A DNA stretch of 42,479 nt from Prevotella sp. UBA2444 (GTDB lineage Bacteria; Bacteroidota; Bacteroidia; Bacteroidales; Bacteroidaceae), in assembly GCA_002342665.1 (NCBI GenBank), contig DDQK01000042.1, positions 1 through 42,479 of the forward strand, in the 5' to 3' direction. Of this stretch, positions 26,731-35,048 are shown in pieces (the first letter of the stretch is position 1; each line of letters begins with the position of its first letter). The translations under genes were made by a program, and so were the position numbers. Under the pieces are notes generated by a model that searched no databases, had not been told where the DNA came from, and saw only the letters and a program-made list of their open reading frames with translations.

Positions 26731-28193
26731 ATGCTATCGAAGTGAACCATGTGAGCAAGAGCTACGGCGAGGTGAGGGCACTCGACGATGTATCGTTCTC
26801 CGTCTCGAAGGGCGAAGTGTTCGGACTCATCGGCCCTGACGGCGCAGGTAAGACCACGATGTTCCGCATACTCTGCTCGCTGCTGCTGCCAGAGACAGGC
26901 ACGGCGGCGGTAGACGGCTTCGATGTCGTCCGTCAGATGCGCGAGGTACGTTGTCGGGTGGGCTACATGCCGGGCAAGTTCTCACTCTATCAGGATCTGA
27001 CCGTCGAGGAGAATCTCAAATTCTTCGCCACGCTGTTCGGCACGACCGTCGAGGCTGGCTACGACTCGATCCGCGCCATCTACTCGCAGATAGAGCGGTT
27101 CCGCGACCGCAAGGCCGGGGCATTGTCGGGCGGCATGAAGCAGAAGTTAGCACTCTCCTGCGCACTGGTTCACTCGCCGAGCGTGCTCTTCCTCGATGAA
27201 CCCACCACGGGTGTCGACCCCGTGAGCCGCAAGGAGCTGTGGGAGATGCTCCTGACGCTGAAGGAGCGGGGCATCACCATCGTGGCCTCCACGCCCTACC
27301 TCGACGAGGTGCGCTGCTGCGAGCGCGTGGCTTTCCTCGATCACGGACGGATAAGGGGCGTCGGCACGCCCAATGCCATCTTGGATGAGTTCAGGGATAT
27401 CTTCAATCCGCCGGGGATAGAGAAGGCTGCGACAATGTCGCAGCATACTGGGCAGGAGAACGTGATCGAGGTGGAGCATTTAGTGAAGGCCTTCGGTACG
27501 TTCCATGCTGTAGACGATATCTCGTTCAGCGTCAGGCGCGGCGAAATCTTCGGATTCCTCGGGGCCAACGGTGCCGGCAAGACCACCGCCATGCACATGC
27601 TGACGGGCCTGAACCAGCCGACGAGCGGCACGGGCACCGTCTGCGGATTCGACATCCGCACCCAGCACGAGCAGATCAAGAAGCATATCGGCTACATGTC
27701 GCAGCGGTTCTCGCTCTACGAGGACCTGACCGTCAGCGAGAACATCCGTCTCTTTGCTGGCATCTACGGCATGAAAGACGAAGAGATAAGAGTAAAGACC
27801 GACGAGCTGCTGCGCCGCCTGCAGTTCACGGAACACAAGGACACGCTGGTCAGGAGCCTGCCGTTAGGGTGGAAGCAGAAGCTGGCCTTCTCCGTCTCGA
27901 TCTTCCACGAGCCGGGCGTGGTGTTCCTCGACGAGCCGACGGGCGGTGTCGATCCCGCCACGCGCCGCCAGTTCTGGGAACTGATCTACGACGCTGCCCG
28001 CCGCGGCATCACCGTCTTCGTCACTACCCACTACATGGATGAGGCCGAATACTGCGACCGTATCTCCATCATGGTCGACGGCAAGATCAGCGCCCTCGGC
28101 ACCCCCGACGAACTCAAGGCACGGTTCCATCAGCCCGACATGGATCACGTGTTCACCTATCTGGCGCGGCAGGCCAAAAGATCAAGCGATTAA
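26727..28193 (+). CDS. Dual-domain ABC transporter ATPase, YbhF-like
   Basis: 488 residues with two ABC ATPase domains in one chain. Domain 1: Walker A GPDGAGKTT near 35-43, signature LSGGMKQKLAL, Walker B LFLDEPTTGVDP. Domain 2: GANGAGKTT near 280, a degenerate signature LPLGWKQKLAF and FLDEPTGGVDP followed by VTTHYMDEAEYCD. The Asp in the first Walker A and the LPLGWKQ variant are, from memory, shared with E. coli YbhF, an ATPase paired with two ABC-2 permeases. It powers the pump whose permeases follow. Confidence 0.94.
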   Translation: MNAIEVNHVSKSYGEVRALDDVSFSVSKGEVFGLIGPDGAGKTTMFRILCSLLLPETGTAAVDGFDVVRQMREVRCRVGYMPGKFSLYQDLTVEENLKFFATLFGTTVEAGYDSIRAIYSQIERFRDRKAGALSGGMKQKLALSCALVHSPSVLFLDEPTTGVDPVSRKELWEMLLTLKERGITIVASTPYLDEVRCCERVAFLDHGRIRGVGTPNAILDEFRDIFNPPGIEKAATMSQHTGQENVIEVEHLVKAFGTFHAVDDISFSVRRGEIFGFLGANGAGKTTAMHMLTGLNQPTSGTGTVCGFDIRTQHEQIKKHIGYMSQRFSLYEDLTVSENIRLFAGIYGMKDEEIRVKTDELLRRLQFTEHKDTLVRSLPLGWKQKLAFSVSIFHEPGVVFLDEPTGGVDPATRRQFWELIYDAARRGITVFVTTHYMDEAEYCDRISIMVDGKISALGTPDELKARFHQPDMDHVFTYLARQAKRSSD

Positions 28194-28197
28194 GAAC

Positions 28198-29256
28198 ATG
28201 AAAGAGTTTATCAGTTTTGTCATCAAAGAAGCCAAGCACATCCTGCGCGACAAGCGTACGATGCTCATCCTCTTCGGCATGCCCGTGGTGATGATGCTCC
28301 TCTTCGGCTTCGCCATCACGACCGACGTGAAGAACGTGCGGACGGTGGTGGTCACCTCGCAGATGGATCATCAGACGCGGCAGGCAGTGGAGCGCCTCTC
28401 TCAGTCGGGATACTTCACTATCACCGCCACTGTCGGCACACCGCGCGAGGCTGAGCGGCTCATCCGCAGTCAGCAGGCAGATATGGCCGTGGTGTTCGCC
28501 AGCGACTTTGCCAGCCGTAAGAGCGGCCTGCAGCTGATCGTCGACGGCTCCGACCCCAACATGGCCCAGCAGTGGACTAACTATGCGCAGCAGACAATGT
28601 CCAATGTTCAATCTTCAATGTTCAATGTCAAGATGCTCTACAATCCCCAGATGAAGTCGGCCTACAATTTCGTGCCGGCCATCATGGGCATGCTGCTGAT
28701 GCTCATCTGCGCCATGATGACCTCCATCTCGATCGTCCGCGAGAAGGAGCGTGGCACGATGGAGGTGCTGCTCGTCTCTCCCGTACGCCCGCTGACCATC
28801 ATCATTGCCAAGGCCGTGCCCTATCTGGTGCTCGCCTTCGCGATCCTCATCGTCATCCTGCTGATGGCCCGCTACGTGCTCGACGTGCCCCTCGCCGGCT
28901 CGCTGTTCTGGATCATCGCCATCTCCACATTATATATCTTGCTGGCCCTCTCGCTGGGTCTGCTCATCTCCAGCGTCGCCCGGACGCAGCTCGTGGCCCT
29001 GCTCCTCTCGGCGATGGTGCTGCTCATGCCTGTGGTGATGCTCTCGGGCATGATGTTCCCCGTGGAGTCGATGCCAAAGATCCTGCAATGGATAGCCGCC
29101 GTCGTGCCGCCCCGCTACTATATCGACGCCATGCGCAAGCTGATGATCATGGGCGTGGGCATCGGCGAGGTGATGAAGGAGGTCACCATCCTCGCCGCCA
29201 TGGCCGCCCTGCTGCTCGCCGTCGCCCTGAAGAAGTTTAACGTAAGACTGGAATAG
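28198..29256 (+). CDS. ABC-2 type transport permease, YbhS-like
   Basis: An approximately 352-residue integral membrane protein: one N-terminal transmembrane helix (TMLILFGMPVVMMLLFGFAI), a periplasmic domain (about 45-150), then five helices including FVPAIMGMLLMLICAMM, with the conserved cytoplasmic segment SIVREKERGTMEVLLVSP. Start ATG 28198, 4 bp after the ATPase stop. Codons around residues 133-145 come from a 7-bp tandem repeat, apparently inserted in frame in the periplasmic linker just before the second helix. Confidence 0.93.
   Translation: MKEFISFVIKEAKHILRDKRTMLILFGMPVVMMLLFGFAITTDVKNVRTVVVTSQMDHQTRQAVERLSQSGYFTITATVGTPREAERLIRSQQADMAVVFASDFASRKSGLQLIVDGSDPNMAQQWTNYAQQTMSNVQSSMFNVKMLYNPQMKSAYNFVPAIMGMLLMLICAMMTSISIVREKERGTMEVLLVSPVRPLTIIIAKAVPYLVLAFAILIVILLMARYVLDVPLAGSLFWIIAISTLYILLALSLGLLISSVARTQLVALLLSAMVLLMPVVMLSGMMFPVESMPKILQWIAAVVPPRYYIDAMRKLMIMGVGIGEVMKEVTILAAMAALLLAVALKKFNVRLE
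28596..28630. repeat. 7-bp tandem repeat inside the ABC-2 permease gene
   Basis: Five units close to AATGTTC, 35 bp in all, encode a short Ser/Asn/Val/Gln/Met/Phe stretch in the permease's periplasmic linker. The reading frame stays open. Confidence 0.8.
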
Positions 29257-29259
29257 CTG

Positions 29260-30327
29260 ATGACACTAAAATATCTCATACAAAAGGAATTCCTGCAGAT
29301 TCGCCGCAATGCCTTTCTGCCGCGGCTCATCATCTTGTTCCCCATCGTGATCATGTGTGTGATGCCGTGGGTGATGCAGATGGAGGTGAAGAACATCCGT
29401 GTCGAAGTTATCGACATCGACCATACCGTCGAGTCGCAGCGGCTGATAGGTCAGATTGCCGCTTCACACTATTTCATCTTCGGCGGGCAGAAAGCCACCT
29501 ACGCCGAGGCCCTGAAGGACATCGAGAACGGCCAGGCCGGCATCATCCTGGAGATTCGCGACGGCCAGTATCTCATCGCCGCCAACGCCGTCAACGGCAC
29601 TAAGGGCTCGATGGGCAGTGCCTATCTCTCGCAGATCGTCGCGCAGCAGAACATCACCGCTGCACCAGCTGCCGCCTCCGTCCCGTATACTAACCAGATG
29701 TCCACGCTCCCGCTCTACAACAAGGGGCAGAACTACAAACTCTACATGATTCCCGCCCTGCTGGCCATCGTGATGATGCTGATGACAGGATTCCTGCCCA
29801 CGCTCAACATCGTGGGCGAGAAGGAGGCCGGAACCATCGAGCAGATCAACGTCACGCCCGTCTCGAAGTGGGCCTTCATCCTCGCCAAGCTCATCCCCTA
29901 CTGGCTCATCGCCCTCTTCGTCATCACCGTCTGCCTCCTGCTGGCTCGTCTCGTCTACGGTCTCTCGCCCGCAGGGCCGCTCTGGCTCGTCTACCTACTC
30001 GCCATGCTGCTGGCGCTGTTCTTCTCATCCTTCGGACTCATCATCTCCAACTACAGCGACACCATGCAGCAGGCCATCTTCGTCATGTGGTTCTTCATCG
30101 TCTGCATCATGCTGCTCAGCGGACTCTTCACGCCCACCCGCTCCATGCCCGACTGGGCCTACACGACCACCTACGTCAACCCGATGCACTACTTCATCGA
30201 TGCCATCCGCACCGTATTCATCCGTGGCGGCGGCCTCCGAGACGTGGCACATCAGGTGATGGGACTACTCGCCATCGGCCTGTTCATGGCTACCTGGGCC
30301 GTTCAGAGCTATAAGAAGAACAACTGA
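29260..30327 (+). CDS. ABC-2 type transport permease, YbhR-like
   Basis: A 355-residue paralogue of the preceding permease, with the same layout: N-terminal helix (LIILFPIVIMCVMPWVM), periplasmic domain, five C-terminal helices and the segment NIVGEKEAGTIEQINVTPVSKW. It forms the second half of a probable heterodimeric permease. Last gene of the operon, 3 bp after its partner. I see no clear terminator in 30328-30391. Confidence 0.93.
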   Translation: MTLKYLIQKEFLQIRRNAFLPRLIILFPIVIMCVMPWVMQMEVKNIRVEVIDIDHTVESQRLIGQIAASHYFIFGGQKATYAEALKDIENGQAGIILEIRDGQYLIAANAVNGTKGSMGSAYLSQIVAQQNITAAPAAASVPYTNQMSTLPLYNKGQNYKLYMIPALLAIVMMLMTGFLPTLNIVGEKEAGTIEQINVTPVSKWAFILAKLIPYWLIALFVITVCLLLARLVYGLSPAGPLWLVYLLAMLLALFFSSFGLIISNYSDTMQQAIFVMWFFIVCIMLLSGLFTPTRSMPDWAYTTTYVNPMHYFIDAIRTVFIRGGGLRDVAHQVMGLLAIGLFMATWAVQSYKKNN

Positions 30328-30391
30328 TCGTGCATCTGCTTTGTTTCGCTCCTTTGGCATGTTTCTTTTTCTCTCCTATTGGGCCACGATA

Positions 30392-30745
30392 TTACGGCTG
30401 ACTGCATCGCTTATACTTTGCCTTGACAATCTCGTAGGAGTTTCGGGTCAGTTCCTTCAGCAGTTCATCAGGTGCCGTAGCGGGGTTGATGCCTATCCAG
30501 TGCCTGGGCGATTCGTTGTACGGATTGCCGATACAATCATACTGCGCCTTCAAGTCCTCTATGCGCTCCGGCTGGCATTTCAGCGAGATGACTGAAAAAT
30601 CGTTGCAGTCGAAGAATGAGAACATGTGTCCCGAGACGTAGAACACCAATACGCCCTCCCCGCTCTTAAATTTCTGGAACGGCAGTTTTTCTTCTATGCC
30701 GTCACCCAGCGATAGGCAATACTCGCGATAATCTTCTATGTTCAT
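30392..30745 (-). CDS. MmcQ/YjbR-family protein
   Basis: A 117-residue small cytoplasmic protein of the YjbR/MmcQ (CyaY-like fold) family. It shows MNIEDYREYCLSL, the EEKLPF motif, VLVFYVSGHMFSFF, ISLKCQPERIEDL and the C-terminal HWIGI ... ELLKELTRNSYEIVKAK. Its molecular function is not established; a DNA-binding role has been suggested for the fold. I chose ATG 30745. It converges on the efflux operon. A -7 box lies about 105 bp upstream. Confidence 0.88.
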   Translation of the reverse strand: MNIEDYREYCLSLGDGIEEKLPFQKFKSGEGVLVFYVSGHMFSFFDCNDFSVISLKCQPERIEDLKAQYDCIGNPYNESPRHWIGINPATAPDELLKELTRNSYEIVKAKYKRCSQP

Positions 30746-30849
30746 GTGGCTTTGACAATTTGGAATTTCACACAATCACCTCATCCATCCTTCAACCCGG
30801 TAAATCTTTTCGCACAATTCGTTTTTTCCTTGAATTAAGTTTTCTGTGG

Positions 30850-30857
30850 CAAAGATA
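30850..30857 (-). promoter_or_regulatory. -7 element of the YjbR-like gene
   Basis: Minus-strand TATCTTTG. A TTTG at 30876-30879, 18 bp upstream, lies in the loop region of the adjacent hairpin. The leader would be about 100 nt. Confidence 0.5.
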
Positions 30858-30858
30858 C

Positions 30859-30898
30859 AAATATTCCGTGAAACAAATGCAAGTTTCGCGGAATATTT
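30859..30898 (-). terminator. Strong palindrome, probable terminator of the SDR gene
   Basis: Arms 30859-30874 and 30883-30898 pair over 16 bp with one mismatch around an 8-nt loop. It lies about 48 bp after the SDR stop and directly precedes the YjbR-like promoter. The T-run after it is short. Confidence 0.55.
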
Positions 30899-30945
30899 AT
30901 GCGTATAGTTGCTGATAAGATGCAAAGCAGAGGAAAAACCACCGC

Positions 30946-31791
30946 TTACCCTAACTGATACTCGCCTGTGCGGATGGCGGCGATGACACCTCCGTCGATA
31001 AGCAGGTCGGTGCCCGTAATAAACTTAGCATGCTCGCCAAGCAGGAAGGCAGCGGCCTCGGCAATCTCGTCGCTCGTGCCTACGCGCTGGGCGGCGCTGG
31101 CGTCGATCATGCGCTGGTAGCCCTCGCCGTTGGCGTTGAACTCATCGTAAGCCAGCGGGGTGACGATGATGCCCGGCGAGATGGTGTTGATGCGCGCACG
31201 GCGATTGCGCCATGAGGTGGCTGCGGCACGCTGGGCCTGCAAGTGGTTCATGCGCTTGGCAATCATATAGGCCAGGCCGCTGTTCTGCATGGCTACCTCC
31301 TGAACGAACTTCACGTCCTTCAGCTGCTCTGTCGGTGTGCGCACCAGTTGCAGTTCGATGTCGTTGGGGATGGGGTACATATAGGCTGCCTGGCTGGAGA
31401 TGATGAGTCCTGCGCCACCCTCGGCCATCACCTCGCCGAAAGCATCGACGGCATAGCCCGTTCCCACCATGTCGAGGTCAACAATGTGCTCAGGGTTTGC
31501 CTGATTGGGCGATGCGCCCGCCGTGTCGATGAAGTACATCACGGGGCCAAGTTCTGCAGCTTTCTTGGCGAATGCCTCCACACTCTCCTTCTGCAGCGCA
31601 TTCACTACGAGCGTATCCACATCGTAACCACAGCGGCGGAAATCCTCGCCGACACGCTCCAATGCCTGCTCGCTGATGTCGCCCAACAGGATTTTCTTAC
31701 CTGCACCGATACGGCGCACAATGGCGGTTCCCATACTACCGGCACCTAAGAGTGCCACTACCTGTTTCTGTTCGTTTCTGTCGAAAATCAT
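30946..31791 (-). CDS. SDR-family oxidoreductase
   Basis: 281 residues from ATG 31791. It has a Rossmann motif near the N-terminus (LLGAGSMGTAI, a GxGxxG form rather than the classical TGxxxGxG), a Ser in ISSQAAYM, YMIAK giving the catalytic Tyr and Lys near residue 175, INTISPGIIVTPLAYDE, and the C-terminal LLIDGGV. It is an NAD(P)-dependent oxidoreductase of unknown substrate. Its upstream region is a 70-bp element also found before the acetyltransferase gene at 35597, so the two are probably controlled together. Confidence 0.88.
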   Translation of the reverse strand: MIFDRNEQKQVVALLGAGSMGTAIVRRIGAGKKILLGDISEQALERVGEDFRRCGYDVDTLVVNALQKESVEAFAKKAAELGPVMYFIDTAGASPNQANPEHIVDLDMVGTGYAVDAFGEVMAEGGAGLIISSQAAYMYPIPNDIELQLVRTPTEQLKDVKFVQEVAMQNSGLAYMIAKRMNHLQAQRAAATSWRNRRARINTISPGIIVTPLAYDEFNANGEGYQRMIDASAAQRVGTSDEIAEAAAFLLGEHAKFITGTDLLIDGGVIAAIRTGEYQLG

Positions 31792-31903
31792 AATCCTAAA
31801 TTTAGTTGTTTTATCTTGGTGCAATGATGCGATTAAGCGAGGGCAGAGCCAAACTCGTTTGAGCTATGCCGAGCGTGAGCATCTTCGCAGTCGATTCATA
31901 TCG

Positions 31904-31973
31904 GCTGCAAAGTTACAACGAAAAAGGCAATCCGTCGTTACACGAATTGCCTCATAACTTTCACATTTTGCCG
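31904..31973 (-). promoter_or_regulatory. 70-bp promoter/operator element, copy 1
   Basis: About 66 of 70 positions match copy 2 at 35621-35690. It contains a minus-strand -7 box TAACTTTG (31908-31915) and a 26-bp dyad (31926-31951) with outer arms GGCAAT and ATTGCC and inner arms CGT and ACG. The dyad covers the -33 region, where no TTTG is present. It faces the SDR gene. Confidence 0.7.
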
Positions 31974-32195
31974 AAATGTTCAATCTTTAGTCGTTGAGAA
32001 AATACTTTTTCTGCCTCGTGCAGCCCTATAAAATGACCAAAAGCTTTCAAAAGCCCGTCTTGCTGCTCTGCAACACTCCTTTTTTTATTTGGGGCATTAT
32101 ACAATGCTGCAATTCGCAGTTTTGATGATCTATCACCGTTGCGATGTACAGGCGAAGGCCGTCCTTTTTTTACCTGATGAACGTTTCTGCATCAT
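31961..32195 (-). pseudogene. Possible small gene broken by a frameshift
   Basis: ATG-ATG at 32195, preceded by AGGAGAAGG, opens a frame that reads MMQKRSSGKK and then a run of seven A (minus strand). Removing one A joins it to a frame of about 67 more residues (GRPSPVHRNGDRSSK, then LRIAALYNAP, ending EHFGKM). No family recognised. The ribosome-binding site and continuity favour a real but decayed or slippage-dependent gene; chance is possible. It is the only coding signal in the 547-bp space upstream of the SDR gene. Confidence 0.3.
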
Positions 32196-32338
32196 CCTTC
32201 TCCTATCGTTGCTTTAGTTGTTACAATGCAATAACTATTCTCGAAATCTAAGCACATGTTTTCTATAAAAACGCATATGCCATTTCACTCGTATGCTATT
32301 TTTAGAATATTGAATAGAAAAAGTTCGGATTAGAGAAT

Positions 32339-33346
32339 TCAATTGATAGGTTTTATCACTTCTTTCCCCCTATATTTCTTTCTTAGTGCTTGTCTAAACA
32401 CGATCCATTTTTCTTTGAAATCCTTTTCGTCCATATCCTCACCCATGAATTGCTTTCTCAATCTCTTATCACATTCTTCTGCATATTCATGGTCTGCTTT
32501 CTCGCACTCGGCAGGATAGGTTTTGCCAAGAATAATGCAGTCTTTGAATAACGAAATGACGTTTGGACTTAACTTCAATTCTTCAACAACTTCTTTAGGC
32601 TCCCAAAAGAATACCTTCTTTCTTATAGATTCATTTATGGCCTTAACTGCTCTTACCTTCGAACGATAATCTTCTATCTGATGGATGTATTTGTCGAAAT
32701 CGTAATGTGGAATATCCCATTCTCCTATTTGATATGCAAGATTACAGCCTTTACGGATGTCTTTAACAGCCACTTCATTGACAATGTAGCGGGCAGTCAG
32801 ATTTGGATATTTGCTATAAGATATTTCAAAGTTCTTTTTCTCGGGTATGGGCTTGGGGAAAAACAACTCCGTTGTTATTTCTTCTGTTGATTCGTCAGGC
32901 AGGACTCCATCTGCAAGTCCTTGAACGCCTTGCATTGTAATAGAATGCTTAATGCTCATCACAACGTCCTCTTTCGTCATATAAGATGCAATGTGATAGT
33001 CTTCAATGGTTTCAAAATCCCAATCATCATAGCCGCAGGGCTTTGAAAACTCTATGGCAACATACTTGCCATTCGTCAGTTCTTTTACGGTGAACTTATA
33101 GAGATTGATTTCGAATGTTTTACCAATCAAAGAATTCGCATAGCTGATTTTTTCCTCGGCCAATTTTTCTGGTAATCCTTCTTTTATATCATATTCATCT
33201 TTAGAACAGAACTGAGTCTCAATAGTAGTTCCAAAACGATAGATTTCTTCACTTCCATCCGTTTCTGTGAAAAGCATCTTTATTGGATGCCTTAACATAT
33301 AGTCCTCATATTCAGGGACTTCAATTTCTTTCAAAATCGCTTTCAT
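32339..33346 (-). CDS. Hypothetical protein
   Basis: A 335-residue soluble protein starting MKAILKEIEVPEYEDYML, AT-rich compared with the core genes, with no signal peptide or membrane segment. It is mixed alpha/beta, rich in Lys and Glu; the C-terminal third is mostly helical (ECEKADHEYAEECDKRLRKQ). I recognise no family. It lies 13 bp after the broken gene at 33360-33884 in the same direction, so the two may form a small accessory operon. AT richness and the decayed neighbour suggest horizontal acquisition. Confidence 0.6.
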   Translation of the reverse strand: MKAILKEIEVPEYEDYMLRHPIKMLFTETDGSEEIYRFGTTIETQFCSKDEYDIKEGLPEKLAEEKISYANSLIGKTFEINLYKFTVKELTNGKYVAIEFSKPCGYDDWDFETIEDYHIASYMTKEDVVMSIKHSITMQGVQGLADGVLPDESTEEITTELFFPKPIPEKKNFEISYSKYPNLTARYIVNEVAVKDIRKGCNLAYQIGEWDIPHYDFDKYIHQIEDYRSKVRAVKAINESIRKKVFFWEPKEVVEELKLSPNVISLFKDCIILGKTYPAECEKADHEYAEECDKRLRKQFMGEDMDEKDFKEKWIVFRQALRKKYRGKEVIKPIN

Positions 33347-33359
33347 AACTCGTGAATTA

Positions 33360-33884
33360 TTATTTCTTCCTCTTGTAATTTGAAAGTAACTCCTTATTAA
33401 CTTTATTCCAGAAAGCAATGAACTTATCCATAAATTCGCATATTTCGCCTATCTCGTCATTAAGTGCTGCATCATAGTAAGTGTCTTCCTCCAAGAACAT
33501 AGATTTATAAAGTGCTCCATATAATGTTTACATAAGATAAGGTCTGTCAGAGGTTCTCAGTCTTCTCAACTCACTTTTATAAAGTTTGAAGCGTCGCCCA
33601 TAAAAACTATAGAACTCATCATCAGATAACTTCTTGACCTTATTAACCTTTTCATGAATAAAAGGTAAATAAGTCTCATGAGCATTCTCAGGAAGATACC
33701 CATTATTAAGCATAGAATCCCAAACAATCCAACCACAGAACATATATAATTCATGTTCCATCACACCCTTACCAGATACTCGGTAATTTTGGGTATAGTC
33801 AGAAGCCCATTTTTCTGTTAAGTTTCTCATTTCTTGAATAGAAACTTCTTTCTTCTTAGGTGAAAGCCAATCGAATAATCCCAT
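33360..33884 (-). pseudogene. Hypothetical gene interrupted by one in-frame stop
   Basis: ATG 33884 opens a frame (MGLFDWLSPKKKEVSIQEM) that stops at TAA 33528-33530 after 118 codons. The same frame then continues for 55 codons (TLYGALYKSMFLEEDTYYDA, ending SNYKRKK) to a TAA at 33360-33362. The sequence on both sides looks like one protein (RPYLM, stop, TLYGALYKS), so a single CAA/AAA/GAA-to-TAA change is likely. No family recognised. If the stop is real, a 118-residue product remains. Confidence 0.55.
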
Positions 33885-33970
33885 CTTTCTAAAAATATTA
33901 GTTAAACTTAAATTGTATTTCTCTTTGAATTTGAGACAAAAAGAAAACGTGGACTAATCACTTCGTCAAC

Positions 33971-34085
33971 GTCTCTGAGGTATTGGGGAAACCATTGTAG
34001 TCATTTACGAGTAAAAGCCCACGCCGTAACGTGAGCATCAACTTTTACTCTTGACCACTCTTTTAATTCCCCAATTATCAGAGAC
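33971..34085. ncRNA. Rod-like palindrome, possible structured RNA or MITE
   Basis: Nested pairing in the space between the broken gene and higA: 33971-33990 with 34067-34085 (about 18 bp with bulges), GTAGTCA near 33998 with TGACCAC near 34052, GAGTAAAAG (34009-34017) with CTTTTACTC (34042-34050), and CACG (34020-34023) with CGTG (34030-34033). This makes one hairpin about 115 nt long. No open frame and no promoter box is clear. A miniature transposable element is the main alternative. The rest of 33885-34175 shows nothing else. Confidence 0.4.
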
Positions 34086-34175
34086 AAGATTAAAAAGCTA
34101 ACGCTTCCTTATGTCGTTTATTCTTTTATCTTTCCATTGGCGTATCTGTTTTGATGTTACACATTATTCCTATTA

Positions 34176-34520
34176 TTAGAAGATGGCTGCAATTCGGCGA
34201 ATATGTTTGAGTTTCTCCATAAACGACTCGTCGCGCTCGGCCATCAGCATATCGTATTCGTTCTGCATAGCAAGCAGGGGGGCAGCATCCACACCGAGGG
34301 CAGCCTCCATCATCATGGCCAGTTCGGGACTGAGCGACCGCTTGCCGTTCAGCATCTCGTTGAAGGCGGAGTAGGATATGCCAATCTCCTTGGCCAGCCC
34401 GCGTTGCGAAATGCCACGGTATTCCAGTTCGTCCTTCAACACCTCGCCGGGATGGGTAGGCTGAAAGGGCTTCAGATTGTTTGCTATCATCTGTGGATTT
34501 ACTCCTTCAAGTGTCGTCAT
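34176..34520 (-). CDS. higA: HigA-type antitoxin, XRE-family HTH
   Basis: 114 residues. The sequence FQPTHPGEVLKDELEYRGISQ, followed by LAKEIGISYSAFNEMLNGKRSLSPELAMMM, is the classical HigA/VapI helix-turn-helix. The antitoxin binds and neutralises the HigB nuclease and represses the operon. It follows higB by 14 bp, the toxin-first order typical of higBA. The start at 34520 is the natural choice; 34490 is possible. Confidence 0.9.
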   Translation of the reverse strand: MTTLEGVNPQMIANNLKPFQPTHPGEVLKDELEYRGISQRGLAKEIGISYSAFNEMLNGKRSLSPELAMMMEAALGVDAAPLLAMQNEYDMLMAERDESFMEKLKHIRRIAAIF

Positions 34521-34534
34521 ATCTCGTCCTCCTT

Positions 34535-34852
34535 CTACTTATAATGGTTTGACAATTCCGTAATGTTACATATCGTGGCTATCTGCTTGCCAGCCTCCAT
34601 GCCTTCGGCGAACTCAATGCGGTACTGGTCGTTGACACGAACGGAGGATATACCCTCTTTATCGCCGTGTAGTTTCTCGTAGTGCAAGGAGCCGTACTTG
34701 GTCAGTCCTAAGACATTCTCCTGCTGCTTCATCAGGTTGACTACCTTCACATACTTGCTGACAATCTGAGGTTGGAAGCGGTGTCTCTTATCACTTGCCT
34801 TACCCTCCGTGTAGAGTTCCTGTAGGTATGTCTGCTCGAATGTAACTATCAT
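34535..34852 (-). CDS. higB: HigB-type toxin, RelE/ParE superfamily
   Basis: 105 residues from ATG 34852 (MIVTFEQTYLQELYTEGK). RelE/ParE-fold features include SLHYEKLHGDKEGISSVRVNDQYRIEF. HigB toxins cut mRNA on the ribosome. It is the first gene of a two-gene operon with higA. The -7 box of its full promoter ends 7 bp before the ATG, so its mRNA is nearly leaderless. Confidence 0.87.
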   Translation of the reverse strand: MIVTFEQTYLQELYTEGKASDKRHRFQPQIVSKYVKVVNLMKQQENVLGLTKYGSLHYEKLHGDKEGISSVRVNDQYRIEFAEGMEAGKQIATICNITELSNHYK

Positions 34853-34859
34853 ACGGCTG

Positions 34860-34891
34860 CAAAGGTACAAAAAGTTTTCCGTGTTCGCAAA
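34860..34891 (-). promoter_or_regulatory. higBA promoter
   Basis: Minus-strand TTTG (34888-34891), 20 bp, TACCTTTG (34860-34867), 7 bp before the higB ATG. Confidence 0.78.
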
Positions 34892-34930
34892 TTTATGAAC
34901 AATTATTTGATTTAAGGATGCAAAATAAAA

Positions 34931-34965
34931 TATCCGCGAAACTTACAGCCAAAGTCACGCGGATA
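34931..34965 (-). terminator. Hairpin downstream of the acetyltransferase gene
   Basis: TATCCGCG (34931-34938) pairs perfectly with CGCGGATA (34958-34965) around a 19-nt loop. Its sequence resembles the palindrome after the SDR gene (both contain a CCGCGAAAC-like segment). It lies about 84 bp after the acetyltransferase stop. Terminator function is inferred. Confidence 0.4.
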
Positions 34966-35048
34966 ATATAAATGGGCACATATTTCAACACGATGCAAAA
35001 CGGTGGTTACACTCCAGGGCATTCTTGCTTAGGCTAGCGTCACCTTTT

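Noticed and set aside
32096..32130. Possible tRNA-like or hairpin segment in the SDR upstream gap
   Set aside because: No cloverleaf arms or TTCGA-type loop; only short AT-rich pairing.
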